Source: JAAYCI01 sp964367945 (GTDB lineage Bacteria; Bacillota; Clostridia; Oscillospirales; Ruminococcaceae). Taken from it: DNA of 12,100 nt. The position numbers and the translations under genes were made by a program. Within the stretch, counting starts at the first letter, position 1, and every line of letters starts with the position of its first letter. Below the pieces are notes generated by a model that was not told where the DNA came from, did no database searches, and was given only the letters and a program-made list of their open reading frames with translations. The stretch covers positions 1-12,100 of the forward strand of contig CAYIZZ010000067.1 of assembly GCA_964367945.1 (NCBI GenBank). Reading direction: 5' to 3'. Positions 1 to 7,202 of the stretch are shown here, in pieces.

Positions 1-13
1 GCACAAAACAAAC

Positions 14-39
14 CACGACAATACCTCCATATCGTCGTG
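14..39. repeat. Inverted repeat CACGAC / GTCGTG, first copy
   Basis: CACGAC at 14-19 and GTCGTG at 34-39 form a 6-bp stem around 14 bases. The same CACGAC core recurs in the larger palindrome at 70-114, so the motif occurs four times in alternating orientation within about 100 bases. Seen directly; function unknown. On the minus strand the interval also holds GGAGG (26-22) followed 7 bases later by GTG (16-14), so a further gene could start here and run off the window, but only five codons are visible. Confidence 0.5.
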
Positions 40-69
40 TTGTTAGCTTATTTTATTACGCACATATAT

Positions 70-114
70 GGTTGCTACACGACGGTTTTTTTCTTTTGCC
101 GTCGTGCGGCAACC
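70..114. repeat. Long imperfect palindrome beyond the permease gene
   Basis: Arms 70-85 (GGTTGCTACACGACGG) and 99-114 (CCGTCGTGCGGCAACC) are complementary at 14 of 16 positions around a T-rich 13-base spacer. It lies just past the stop of the permease gene. Read on the minus strand the hairpin is followed by ATATATG rather than a T-run, so it is a poor match to an intrinsic terminator. It could be a recombination site, an element end or a bidirectional structural terminator; the sequence does not decide. Confidence 0.6.
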
Positions 115-130
115 TAAAAATCTATTTTTC

Positions 131-2092
131 TTATTTCTCACTTACAATTCGATGATAAACTTTTGATGTGAAATAATACATCAAAACATAGACTATGAAA
201 AATGCTGATATAGTGCCTATTGTACACATTATAAACAACGGTACATTGATTAAATTGAATATTCGGAGTATTACCGTTATAGGTTTGAACGCAAATGCGA
301 TGTGGATAATTGCTGTAATAATCGGCAATAAAAATACAAATATAATTTGCTTGTTCACACTCTTTTTTATAACTTTACTGCTCATACCAACTTTTTTCAT
401 AATCACATAGTTTTCCTTATCTTCATAACCCTCTACAATTTGCTTGTAGTAGAGAATGAGAAGAACAGAGATTAGGAAAAGTGTTCCGAGAAAAATACCC
501 ACAAATAAAAATCCACCGTATATCGAGTAAAAATCATCAACATTTTCAGACTTTATCGTATATCCCATAGAGTAGATATCATCACGGTCCGCCTCTGTAA
601 ATTCGCTTAACGTTTCACGATTAGCGGTGGGATTTTCCCCAAGATTAAAATATATACTATGAGTTAATTGTGCTTGCCCGCTCTTTTCATAGAATAGATT
701 AAATTCATTGTCGCTTAAAACAATCACGCCAGCATCTGGATAAATACTATAATCGTCGAGTAAACTTATCAAATTAGGATAATTTTCAACCACTGAGTAA
801 TTTGTATCAAGTAAATTAAATGACTTTGTTTCAGACAAACTACCTGATAAGATAATTTCATTATCAGATAAAGTGACATCTTCATTTGTCATATTTTTAT
901 ATCCGCTTTCGGGCATTGCTATTAGCAAGGTACTTTTCTCACCATCGGGTTCATCTATGCCTAAACTTCCGTCCACGTTCTCGGTGAAAAAGCTATAATT
1001 CCCTGTATCACTAACAAAGAAATAGAAGTGAGGGTATTGTTTCAAATCCTCTACCCCAGCAAATTCAGACTTGATATTTTCCTCAATGTTAGCTACTTCA
1101 TCAAAAGCTAAATCCTCCGTTCTGACAGTTATTTTTATATCGTGAGAGTATCTATAATCTAAAATATCATCAAATCCCACATACATACTTATGGTCGTTG
1201 CGAGCACAACAATGATACCTGTAGATAAAATGCAAATCCCGGTAAGCCCTGCAACATTTTTCTTTATACGATACATAAGCCCTGACACTGCGGTGAAGTT
1301 TTCGGGTTTATAATAGAACTTTTTATTGTGTTTGAGTGCAATTAACACTGTACTTCCAAATGTCGAGAAAAGGCAATATGTCCCAATAGATACCAAGATA
1401 GCCGCTACTATAAAAAGCCCTATTGCAGAAATAATTTCCTCAATATAAAGTGCTATTCCATACCCTGTGGCAAGTGTAACAATGCCGAAAACAAGCATAA
1501 AGATATTTGACTTCGGAGCTTTTTCAGCTTTTTTATCGGCTTTTAGCATATCTACTGTGTTTGTTCGATACACAGAAACAATATTGCTAATTCCGAGAAG
1601 AATAAAAATCAAAGTAAACAATGCTACTGTACTTATAAGTGCGATAATATTTATTTCAAAAACATAATGCAAATCAAACTTTATAATCTTATAAAGTGCA
1701 AATATCAAAAGCCTTGAAAACAAAATACCGAGAATTAGTCCAAGCACAGTGGATACAGCACCGATTATTCCGTTTTCTACAAATATAATTTTCCCGATAT
1801 GCTTTTTTTCAAGCCCCAAAATGTTGTATAAGCCGAATTCCTTTTTTCTTCTTCTTATCAAAAAACTATTTGTGTAAAACAAAAATACGGTACAAAATAT
1901 TGCAAGTAGAAAAACGCAAGCCCCCATGATAATTGAGAGATTTCCTGTGCCTGTGGTGTCGCTAAGAGATAGATTTACACTGTTATAAAACATCAATACC
2001 GACAGAATGCAAGTAAATATAAACGGCACTACGGTTTTTGCGTTTTTCTTCAAATTAGAAACAGCGAATTTTATATAGTAACTTTTACTCAT
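131..2092 (-). CDS. Bce-type ABC transporter permease (FtsX-like, 10 TM)
   Basis: A 653-residue permease of the BceB/VraG type, the membrane part of a two-gene ABC exporter that protects Gram-positive cells from cell-wall-active peptides and passes the signal to a partner histidine kinase. Hydrophobic segments at about 20-40, 52-76, 104-130, 146-170, 196-216, 222-246 and 279-303 are followed by a large extracellular domain (about 304-525) and three more segments near 528-553, 586-606 and 618-643. This 7+3 layout with the big loop between TM7 and TM8 is the family hallmark, and the length is typical. Its ATG overlaps the end of the ATPase gene by 8 bases, which suggests translational coupling. 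The last gene of the cassette. The peptide recognised cannot be read from the sequence; bacitracin-, nisin- or other lantibiotic-like compounds are known substrates of the family. Confidence 0.93.
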   Translation of the reverse strand: MSKSYYIKFAVSNLKKNAKTVVPFIFTCILSVLMFYNSVNLSLSDTTGTGNLSIIMGACVFLLAIFCTVFLFYTNSFLIRRRKKEFGLYNILGLEKKHIGKIIFVENGIIGAVSTVLGLILGILFSRLLIFALYKIIKFDLHYVFEINIIALISTVALFTLIFILLGISNIVSVYRTNTVDMLKADKKAEKAPKSNIFMLVFGIVTLATGYGIALYIEEIISAIGLFIVAAILVSIGTYCLFSTFGSTVLIALKHNKKFYYKPENFTAVSGLMYRIKKNVAGLTGICILSTGIIVVLATTISMYVGFDDILDYRYSHDIKITVRTEDLAFDEVANIEENIKSEFAGVEDLKQYPHFYFFVSDTGNYSFFTENVDGSLGIDEPDGEKSTLLIAMPESGYKNMTNEDVTLSDNEIILSGSLSETKSFNLLDTNYSVVENYPNLISLLDDYSIYPDAGVIVLSDNEFNLFYEKSGQAQLTHSIYFNLGENPTANRETLSEFTEADRDDIYSMGYTIKSENVDDFYSIYGGFLFVGIFLGTLFLISVLLILYYKQIVEGYEDKENYVIMKKVGMSSKVIKKSVNKQIIFVFLLPIITAIIHIAFAFKPITVILRIFNLINVPLFIMCTIGTISAFFIVYVLMYYFTSKVYHRIVSEK

Positions 2093-2852
2093 TCACTGCA
2101 CCCCCATTTTGAATAGCTGTCAAGGTATCGGATATTTTGCCGAAAAACTCTCTATCATTGTTAGTACCCTTATACAGCTGATGAAATACTACTCCGTCTT
2201 TGATAAAAAGAACTCTGCTTGCAGAAGAAGCCGTTTTTATGCTATGTGTTACCATTAGTATGGTTTGTCCCTCTGTGTTAATTTTGCTAAACTCGGAAAG
2301 CAAAATGTCGGTGGATTTTGAATCGAGCGCCCCAGTTGGCTCATCTGCAAGTAGCAACTTAGGGTCGGTTATAATAGCACGTGCAACGGCAACACGTTGT
2401 TTTTCTCCACCCGATATTTCATGTGGATATTTTTTCAATAGGCTGTCTATGCCGAGTTTGTTTACAATTTTTGTAACTTTAGATTTTATATCCTTTTCGC
2501 TTTCACTTGATAAAACAAGTGGCAAAATAATATTTTCTTCTACATTTAGTGTGTCAAGTAGATTAAATTCTTGAAAAACAAAACCTAAGCTATCTCTGCG
2601 AAATTTAGCAAGTTCTGCTTCTTTAATCAAAGATAAATCTTTCCCGTCTAAAAGCACCTCTCCCGATGTTTTTTTATCAAGTGCCGCAAGGATATTGAGA
2701 AGTGTAGTTTTTCCCGACCCCGACTCGCCCATAATGGCGATAAATTCACCCGCATTCACCGAAAAACTAACATCTTTAAGTGCAGTCACAGTATTAGCCG
2801 ATAGCCTTGCACTATATATTTTCTTCAAATTTCTAACTTGTAATAATTCCAT
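2085..2852 (-). CDS. Bce-type ABC transporter ATP-binding protein
   Basis: A 255-residue MacB/LolD-like ATPase that should power the adjoining permease from the cytoplasmic face. All nucleotide-binding motifs are intact: Walker A GESGSGKT (42-49), Q-loop Gln94, signature SGGEKQ (147-152), Walker B LLLADE (166-171) with catalytic Glu171, and switch His203. The length fits the family, with a short C-terminal extension. The ATG at 2852 is preceded by AAAGGAG with 7-base spacing. A TATAAT promoter and an inverted-repeat operator lie in the 97-base gap between this gene and the kinase gene, so it is probably induced by the neighbouring regulator. The stop overlaps the permease start. ATPase function is certain; the antimicrobial-peptide role rests on the gene cluster. 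Confidence 0.95.
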   Translation of the reverse strand: MELLQVRNLKKIYSARLSANTVTALKDVSFSVNAGEFIAIMGESGSGKTTLLNILAALDKKTSGEVLLDGKDLSLIKEAELAKFRRDSLGFVFQEFNLLDTLNVEENIILPLVLSSESEKDIKSKVTKIVNKLGIDSLLKKYPHEISGGEKQRVAVARAIITDPKLLLADEPTGALDSKSTDILLSEFSKINTEGQTILMVTHSIKTASSASRVLFIKDGVVFHQLYKGTNNDREFFGKISDTLTAIQNGGAVNE

Positions 2853-2856
2853 TATT

Positions 2857-2889
2857 TTACTCCTTTATCTGTGTTTTTATTTTATTATA
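2857..2889 (-). promoter_or_regulatory. Promoter -10 and RBS of the transporter genes
   Basis: On the minus strand a perfect TATAAT (2889-2884) lies about 30 bases upstream of the AAAGGAG ribosome binding site. No convincing -35 hexamer is present 16-18 bases upstream, which fits a promoter that depends on an activator. The inverted-repeat box at 2927-2954 lies roughly 50-77 bases upstream of the inferred start near 2877. Seen directly; the start point is inferred. Confidence 0.6.
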
Positions 2890-2926
2890 AGCCACAGAAA
2901 GTAGTGCTACCATAACTTAACATTAA

Positions 2927-2954
2927 AGTAACCTTACATTGTTGTAAGGTTACT
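2927..2954. promoter_or_regulatory. Bce-type regulator binding site (12-bp inverted repeat)
   Basis: AGTAACCTTACA (2927-2938) and TGTAAGGTTACT (2943-2954) are perfect reverse complements separated by TTGT. The core is TTACA-N4-TGTAA, matching the TNACA-N4-TGTAA consensus described for BceR-like regulators. It overlaps the last codons and stop (2952-2950) of the kinase gene and lies upstream of the TATAAT of the ATPase gene. A hairpin could form in the transcript, but no T-run follows on the minus strand, so an operator is favoured over a terminator. Confidence 0.8.
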
Positions 2955-3933
2955 CGTGAAAGCTGTTTTCTTGTGATAAGTCAATAATAACATCAGTTCC
3001 TTTCCCAATTTGAGATTTAACTGTAATACTAAATCCTAAGAGCACAAGTGTCTTTTTACATAGATAAAGACCTAATCCAGTAGAGCTTTCTTCTGTCCTG
3101 CCGGAAAACCCTGTAAATCCTTTATCAAATATTCGTGGCAAGTCTGACTGTTCAATCCCTATCCCTGTGTCTGATATTTTTAATACATTGTCTTTTGCAG
3201 TGATATGTATATCACTTTTTTCACTGTACTTTGTCGCATTGGACACGATTTGACTTAGTGCAAATTTCAAATGTTTTTTATCGGTTTTTATACAAAAATC
3301 CTCTAACTCTACAACGGGTCGCAAGTCTTTAGCTAAAAAGGTAGGTGCAAAACCTTTAAGAACATCAGATATAATTACACCTACATTTGTTTCTTCTATA
3401 ACAAAATCATTATCACTTTCAAATAATCTCAAATACCCTAAGACCATTCCTGTGTATTGCTCGATTTTTGAAAGTTCAGATAACATATCTCTATTGTTAG
3501 GTTGTTCTTTTATCAAAAGGTTAAGGGCGAATATAGGTGTCTTGATTTGATGCACCCACTTTGTATAAAAATCAGATATTTCCGATGATTTTTTTGTGTT
3601 TTCAAAATTGGATTTATTGTAGATTATTTCCCAGTTTTTTATGATTTCTGCATACAGTTTTTCGGTTTCGGTTACTGCCTTTGGTAAATTGTCCGTTTGA
3701 CGCAAAACATCATTTTTTACTTTATAGAGCATTTTAATTTTTCCCCAATAGAACTGAAAATCCACTGCCACATACAATAAGAAAGCAAATGTAGATATTA
3801 AAACTCCATATAAAACGGTATCAAGTGGTACTTGCTCGGTATAAAATACCACCCCAAATATGACCCCACTAATAATAGGCAGTATCAATAAGGGGATTTT
3901 TTCTAATATATATTTCCTAATCATTGATAACAT
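2950..3933 (-). CDS. Intramembrane-sensing histidine kinase (BceS type)
   Basis: A 327-residue sensor kinase. Two membrane helices (about 13-31 and 39-56) are joined by a loop of only some eight residues, so there is no extracellular sensor domain. In this family the partner ABC transporter does the sensing. The phosphoacceptor is His128 in KWVHQIKTPI. The ATPase domain has the N box (Asn232 in IVSNATKYS), G1 box DTGIGI (255-260), an F box near 267-273 and G2 box STGLGLYL (284-291), so it looks active. The ATG at 3933 has AGGAAAGG upstream with 8-base spacing and overlaps the regulator gene by 17 bases. A second in-frame ATG at 3924 is possible but has less support. The end of the gene carries half of the regulator-binding inverted repeat that controls the transporter genes. 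Confidence 0.94.
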   Translation of the reverse strand: MLSMIRKYILEKIPLLILPIISGVIFGVVFYTEQVPLDTVLYGVLISTFAFLLYVAVDFQFYWGKIKMLYKVKNDVLRQTDNLPKAVTETEKLYAEIIKNWEIIYNKSNFENTKKSSEISDFYTKWVHQIKTPIFALNLLIKEQPNNRDMLSELSKIEQYTGMVLGYLRLFESDNDFVIEETNVGVIISDVLKGFAPTFLAKDLRPVVELEDFCIKTDKKHLKFALSQIVSNATKYSEKSDIHITAKDNVLKISDTGIGIEQSDLPRIFDKGFTGFSGRTEESSTGLGLYLCKKTLVLLGFSITVKSQIGKGTDVIIDLSQENSFHE

Positions 3934-4588
3934 AGCCTAAACCTTTCCTCGTTTCAATAAAATTATACACTCCTATATCGCTAAGTTTTTTCCTTACCCT
4001 TGTAATGTTCACTGTAAGGGTATTGTCGTCAATAAAGACGTCTGTACTCCATAGATTTGACATAATTTCGTCCCTTGATATGATTTTCGACTTTCCAAGC
4101 ATGAGTGTTTTGAGAATAACAAACTCATTTTTGGTAAGTTCTGTACTGCTCTCGTGGTAGCTGCACACAGCATTTTGCAAATCAAGTGTAACCCCTTTTG
4201 ATGTAATAGTTTGCTCTGCACCAAAATCATAGCTACGCCTAAGTATTGCCCCAACTTTTGCCGTCAGCACCTCTAAATCAAATGGCTTTGCAATGAAATC
4301 ATCTCCACCCATACTCATAGCTAAAACAATATTCATATTCTCGCTTGCCGAAGATATGAATATTATCGGAACTTTTGAAGTCTTTCTAATTTCTTCACAA
4401 ATGCTATATCCATTCTTAAACGGAAGTGATATATCAAGCAAAATTAAATGTGGAGTAAAAGTTTCAAAGTCGTTCATAACCAAAGTGAAGTCTTTAGTAG
4501 TTTTCACGTCATAACCCCAAGACGATAAGTGTTTTTCGATAGCTCCAGCTATAATCGTGTCATCTTCTATAATCAGTATTTTTTTCAT
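3917..4588 (-). CDS. OmpR-family response regulator (BceR type)
   Basis: A 223-residue regulator. The receiver domain (1-117) has the acidic pocket Glu8, Asp9 and Asp10, phosphoacceptor Asp52 in LLDISLP, Ser79/Ser80 and Lys101 in AKPFD. The C-terminal winged helix (about 128-223) ends in the typical ETRKGLGYVI. It should be phosphorylated by the kinase encoded just downstream and activate the transporter promoter through the TTACA-N4-TGTAA box. The ATG shares one base with the stop of the preceding helix-turn-helix gene (TAATG), a strong sign of translational coupling. The stop lies 17 bases inside the kinase gene. The family call is very secure; the target site is an inference from the box. 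Confidence 0.95.
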   Translation of the reverse strand: MKKILIIEDDTIIAGAIEKHLSSWGYDVKTTKDFTLVMNDFETFTPHLILLDISLPFKNGYSICEEIRKTSKVPIIFISSASENMNIVLAMSMGGDDFIAKPFDLEVLTAKVGAILRRSYDFGAEQTITSKGVTLDLQNAVCSYHESSTELTKNEFVILKTLMLGKSKIISRDEIMSNLWSTDVFIDDNTLTVNITRVRKKLSDIGVYNFIETRKGLGYVIND

Positions 4589-4776
4589 TACTCACACTCC
4601 TTTGAACTACTCGCTTTTAATCTCTTATCAACAGGCTTTTCTGCCAATTTTGGGATAAGCCAACTATTTCCAAATTTGATTACACCATCTATGCGATTTT
4701 CACTACACAACTTTTGTATTCGTCTGCCAGAAACACCACACTTCTCAGCAAATTCTTGTACAGATATATAATCCAT
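4588..4776 (-). CDS. Small helix-turn-helix DNA-binding protein
   Basis: A 62-residue protein with a MerR/excisionase-like helix-turn-helix: VQEFAEKCGVSGRRIQKLC, then a wing-like segment around GNSWLIPK, and a charged tail (KPVDKRLKASSSKECE). Proteins of this kind act as excisionases or small regulators. It is the first gene of the two-component operon and overlaps the response-regulator start in TAATG. I chose ATG 4776 because GGAG lies 8 bases upstream. A GTG three codons earlier lies inside that GGAGTG sequence and is unlikely to be the start. It could regulate the cassette or help move it; the sequence does not settle which. Confidence 0.8.
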   Translation of the reverse strand: MDYISVQEFAEKCGVSGRRIQKLCSENRIDGVIKFGNSWLIPKLAEKPVDKRLKASSSKECE

Positions 4777-4811
4777 TTTAATCACTCCATCGTAAAAATT
4801 TTATATCTATA

Positions 4812-4840
4812 ATTATATACGATTAAACGAATAATATCAA
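4812..4840 (-). promoter_or_regulatory. Sigma70-type promoter of the HTH-regulator-kinase operon
   Basis: On the minus strand TTGATA (4840-4835), a 17-base spacer and TATAAT (4817-4812) give a near-consensus vegetative promoter. The inferred start near 4805 leaves a leader of about 29 bases before ATG 4776. No TNACA-N4-TGTAA box is seen here, so the sensor genes are probably constitutive while the transporter genes are induced. Confidence 0.8.
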
Positions 4841-4850
4841 GTAGCTACAG

Positions 4851-4892
4851 CCAAGAAAAAGGACAATCAACTTTTTATATTGATTGCCCTTT
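4851..4892 (-). terminator. Rho-independent terminator after tnpV
   Basis: On the minus strand a 13-bp stem (4892-4880 with 4870-4858, one G-U pair) and a 9-base A-rich loop are followed by TTTTTCTT. It begins 7 bases after the tnpV stop and ends just before the -35 box of the next operon, so it separates the two transcription units. Confidence 0.88.
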
Positions 4893-4898
4893 GATATG

Positions 4899-5288
4899 TT
4901 AGATATAAATTAATTCGCTGTATATAATTTCTTCAATCTGTGCCTTAATGTTATTCATTCGTCCAACCCATTCGAGTTGTTGAGTGGCTTTGAGTTCTTC
5001 GGTCACACCTTGTCTTGCTTTGTACTGTGGGATAAGCCTATCAAGCAAGTTTTGTGCTTCCTCGTTTACATCACGCAAGTGGCAGTGTAGTTTTCCACTA
5101 AGTAAAAGATGATTATACAAAGGACTTCTATGCTCTTTTAAGTAGGTTTCTCGCAACATTCCGTATTTTCCTAAAGGTCTGTCATCGACAGGCTCGGTAT
5201 CTTCATCAAACTGTCCGAAGTCGGGTACATAATAATCTCCGACCTTGATATATTTACCACCCATTTTTTCAAACATGCTCTTTGCCAT
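4899..5288 (-). CDS. tnpV: TnpV family transposon-encoded protein
   Basis: A 129-residue protein that I recognise as TnpV, the small protein first named in Tn4451-like elements and common as cargo or an accessory gene in clostridial mobile elements. Family features seen: N-terminal FEKMGGKYIKVGDYYVPDF, the GKYGMLRETYLKEHR segment, and the closing region EWVGRMNNIKAQIEEIIYSE. The length is normal for the family. The molecular function is not established; an excisionase-like role has been proposed. ATG 5288 has AAGGGGG with 7-base spacing, and the gap from the upstream gene is only 12 bases, so the two are co-transcribed. A terminator follows directly. Confidence 0.85.
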   Translation of the reverse strand: MAKSMFEKMGGKYIKVGDYYVPDFGQFDEDTEPVDDRPLGKYGMLRETYLKEHRSPLYNHLLLSGKLHCHLRDVNEEAQNLLDRLIPQYKARQGVTEELKATQQLEWVGRMNNIKAQIEEIIYSELIYI

Positions 5289-5300
5289 TTTATCGCCCCC

Positions 5301-5591
5301 TTAACCGTTATATCGTTTGTCGGTGAGGGTTTCAATCATAAGCCTTGCACCTACAATAAATCCCTCTTTGAATTTTTCTTCGTGAAAATGTCCGCTTACT
5401 TTGCTGTTCTCGTTCAGAAACGCTTCAAGTAAAGCCTTGCTTTCATCAAACAGTGAAGCAATCAGCTTGTCCTGCATATCACAAGCCGATTTTGCTAATT
5501 GCGTGTATTCTTTGGATAGAGGTAACTTGCTATTTTCCCAAGGAGAGATACCACCGTAGTACATTGAATAAAATATGCTGTCATTACACAT
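5301..5591 (-). CDS. Small hypothetical protein, DUF6809-like
   Basis: A 96-residue soluble, acidic protein. The opening SMYYGGISPWENS resembles the LYYGNINPCE start of the DUF6809 family, found next to tnpV and other small genes in clostridial elements. The middle is predicted helical (LAKSACDMQDKLIASL, then DESKALLEAFLNE), and the end has the GFIVGARLMIET helix typical of the group. No catalytic motif is visible and no function is known. AGGTGG lies 4 bases before the ATG. It precedes tnpV by 12 bases. The family name is from memory of the pattern, not a search. Confidence 0.65.
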   Translation of the reverse strand: MCNDSIFYSMYYGGISPWENSKLPLSKEYTQLAKSACDMQDKLIASLFDESKALLEAFLNENSKVSGHFHEEKFKEGFIVGARLMIETLTDKRYNG

Positions 5592-5681
5592 TATTCCACC
5601 TGCTTTCTATAATATTTGACGGCTTAGAAGTTCGTATCCCTGTTCTTGATTTATTTAGGCAACTAAACTCGTCACCATCTA
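5592..5681. other. Junction between truncated coupling-protein gene and accessory genes
   Basis: No gene is called here. On the minus strand the coupling-protein frame ends in TAATAG at its upper edge. A shifted frame stays open to a TAA that overlaps the next gene's start and reads DGDEFSCLNK, faintly like the PDEVRxLDN that normally follows GRELLT. CTATAATA (5607-5614) and TATTATAG (5680-5687) form an 8-bp inverted repeat, which may be chance in AT-rich DNA. Confidence 0.4.
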
Positions 5682-7178
5682 TTATAGTAGCTCTCGTCCT
5701 GTGTTTTGGTAGTTCGTGGAATAGTTGCCGCTATGCCCTGTGGATTTTCCGTAAGTGTTGGTGTCTATGGTCTGTTTGCCGAGCAGTTCCGACACATATT
5801 TGTGAGTGCTCTGCTCGTTGCCGCCAAGATAAACGAAGCTGTCACAGTTGCCGACGATGCTCTCCCATTGCTTTTCAAAAAGCGCCTTCAGCTGTGCCAA
5901 GTTTTGCAGTACGATAGTAACTGAAATATTGCGTGAACGCATGGTCGCAAGGCGGCTTTCAAACTCGTCGGGCAAAGCAATATTGGCAAATTCATCCATT
6001 ACAAAATGCACATGAACCGGCAAAGCGCCACCGTGTGTGAAGTCGGCCGAGTCGAACATCTGCTGAAAAAGCTGTGAGTACAGCATACTGACAATGAAGT
6101 TAAAACTGCTGTCGCTGTCCGAGATAAGGGCAAAGAGTGCGGTTTTACACTCACCAAGTTTGTCGAGTTCGAGTTCATCGGTGGCGGTTAGCTTGATGAG
6201 ACTTTCAAGGTTAAACTTTTCAAGCCGTGCCGCAAGCGTAATCTGCACACTTTTAAGGGTTTTGCCTGCGCCTTTTTGATAAAGGCGGTAGTACTTCACG
6301 GCAATGTGCTGTGGGTCTTTTTCCTCCAATCTGTAAAACAGCACATCAAGCGGACTACTCTGTCCGTCGCCGTCCTCTCTCACTTCACCTGCACGCAAAA
6401 GCTCCATCACCATGTCAAAGGTCTGCTCCTCAACAGGCGCTTCATACTTTAGATAAAATATTAGGGCAAGCAGTAGCATACCTGCGGAGGTATCCCAAAA
6501 CTGCTCGCCCTTTTGTGCGCCTTTTTCCGTGGTCGCCTTGAATAGATTGGTCACGAGTTTTTGTGCATCGTTGTCGCTGTGAATGTATGCGAACGGGTTG
6601 TAACAGTGGCTACGCTCCATGTTGATGAGGTCAAGCACTTTCACATCATAGCCCTGCTTTGCAAGCAAACTGCCGGTGTCACGGAGCATCTCGCCCTTGG
6701 GGTCTAAAATTACATACGAGGTGTTCGCCTGCATGATGTTGGGTTTGCAGTAAAAGCGTGTCTTGCCTGCGCCCGAGCCGCCGACGATAAGCACATTGAG
6801 GTTGCGGCGGTGCTTTTTGCCGTCTAAGCCGATGCGTAAATTTTCCGTGAGCAGTTTGTTTTGCGTGGACGTTTTGTCGGCATATTTTTTGTTGATGATA
6901 TTTGCAAATCCCCACTTTGCCGAGCCGTGCTCCACACCTCTGCGGTAGTTGCGGCGGGTGGAAAAATAGATGCCGACACCGAGCAGATACGCCGCACAAA
7001 AAATGAGGACAGTTTTTAGGCTGTCCTCACATGGTGTGATATTTAGGGGGCTGCTTAGAACGAGCGGTAGCTCTTCAATTATCATCGGCAAGCCACCGCT
7101 CACCGAGGGTGCAATGAGCAGGGCGAGCCAAATGGCAGGCACAAAGCCTATTGCGGTGTAAATGGTTCGTTCTTTCAT
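5682..7178 (-). CDS. VirD4/TraG-like type IV coupling protein, C-terminally truncated
   Basis: A 498-residue coupling ATPase that should dock the relaxase-DNA complex at the conjugation pore. Two N-terminal membrane helices (about 8-27 and 54-72) precede the typical GVEHGSAKWG start of the cytoplasmic part. Walker A is GGSGAGKT (133-140), the ILDPKGEMLRDTG motif is near 157-169, and Walker B MDEFANI starts at 394. The protein stops right after TGRELL, where relatives continue with TPDEVR...FIRG for about another 100 residues (usual length near 600). The ends of the all-alpha and nucleotide-binding regions are present, but the C-terminal tail, which often contacts substrates, is lost. An AAAGGAG lies only three bases before the ATG, a short spacing. 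The gene is separated from the rest of the mobilisation operon by a terminator and a cargo gene. Probably impaired, perhaps a pseudogene. Confidence 0.9.
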   Translation of the reverse strand: MKERTIYTAIGFVPAIWLALLIAPSVSGGLPMIIEELPLVLSSPLNITPCEDSLKTVLIFCAAYLLGVGIYFSTRRNYRRGVEHGSAKWGFANIINKKYADKTSTQNKLLTENLRIGLDGKKHRRNLNVLIVGGSGAGKTRFYCKPNIMQANTSYVILDPKGEMLRDTGSLLAKQGYDVKVLDLINMERSHCYNPFAYIHSDNDAQKLVTNLFKATTEKGAQKGEQFWDTSAGMLLLALIFYLKYEAPVEEQTFDMVMELLRAGEVREDGDGQSSPLDVLFYRLEEKDPQHIAVKYYRLYQKGAGKTLKSVQITLAARLEKFNLESLIKLTATDELELDKLGECKTALFALISDSDSSFNFIVSMLYSQLFQQMFDSADFTHGGALPVHVHFVMDEFANIALPDEFESRLATMRSRNISVTIVLQNLAQLKALFEKQWESIVGNCDSFVYLGGNEQSTHKYVSELLGKQTIDTNTYGKSTGHSGNYSTNYQNTGRELL

Positions 7179-7202
7179 GGGCTCCTTTCTTTTTGAGGCA
7201 TG

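Noticed and set aside
70..114. Palindrome as an intrinsic terminator of the permease gene
   Set aside because: The bases following it on the minus strand are ATATATG, not a T-run. A weak termination role cannot be excluded.
106..114. GCGGCAACC shared by the palindromes near both window edges (also 12052-12060) as paired element ends
   Set aside because: A 9-base match in 12 kb can easily be chance, the flanking arms differ, and an IS remnant separates the right copy from the element.
2927..2954. Inverted repeat as a terminator between kinase and ATPase genes
   Set aside because: No T-run follows on the minus strand, and the core fits the regulator box upstream of a TATAAT promoter.
5453..5917. 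154-codon plus-strand frame
   Set aside because: It lies antisense to the coupling-protein C-terminus and the DUF6809-like gene, is rich in Cys and Arg, and has no family signal.
6679..6999. 106-codon minus-strand frame inside the coupling-protein gene
   Set aside because: It overlaps the Walker A region in another frame; its His/Arg/Gln-rich composition is typical of a shadow frame in GC-richer coding DNA.
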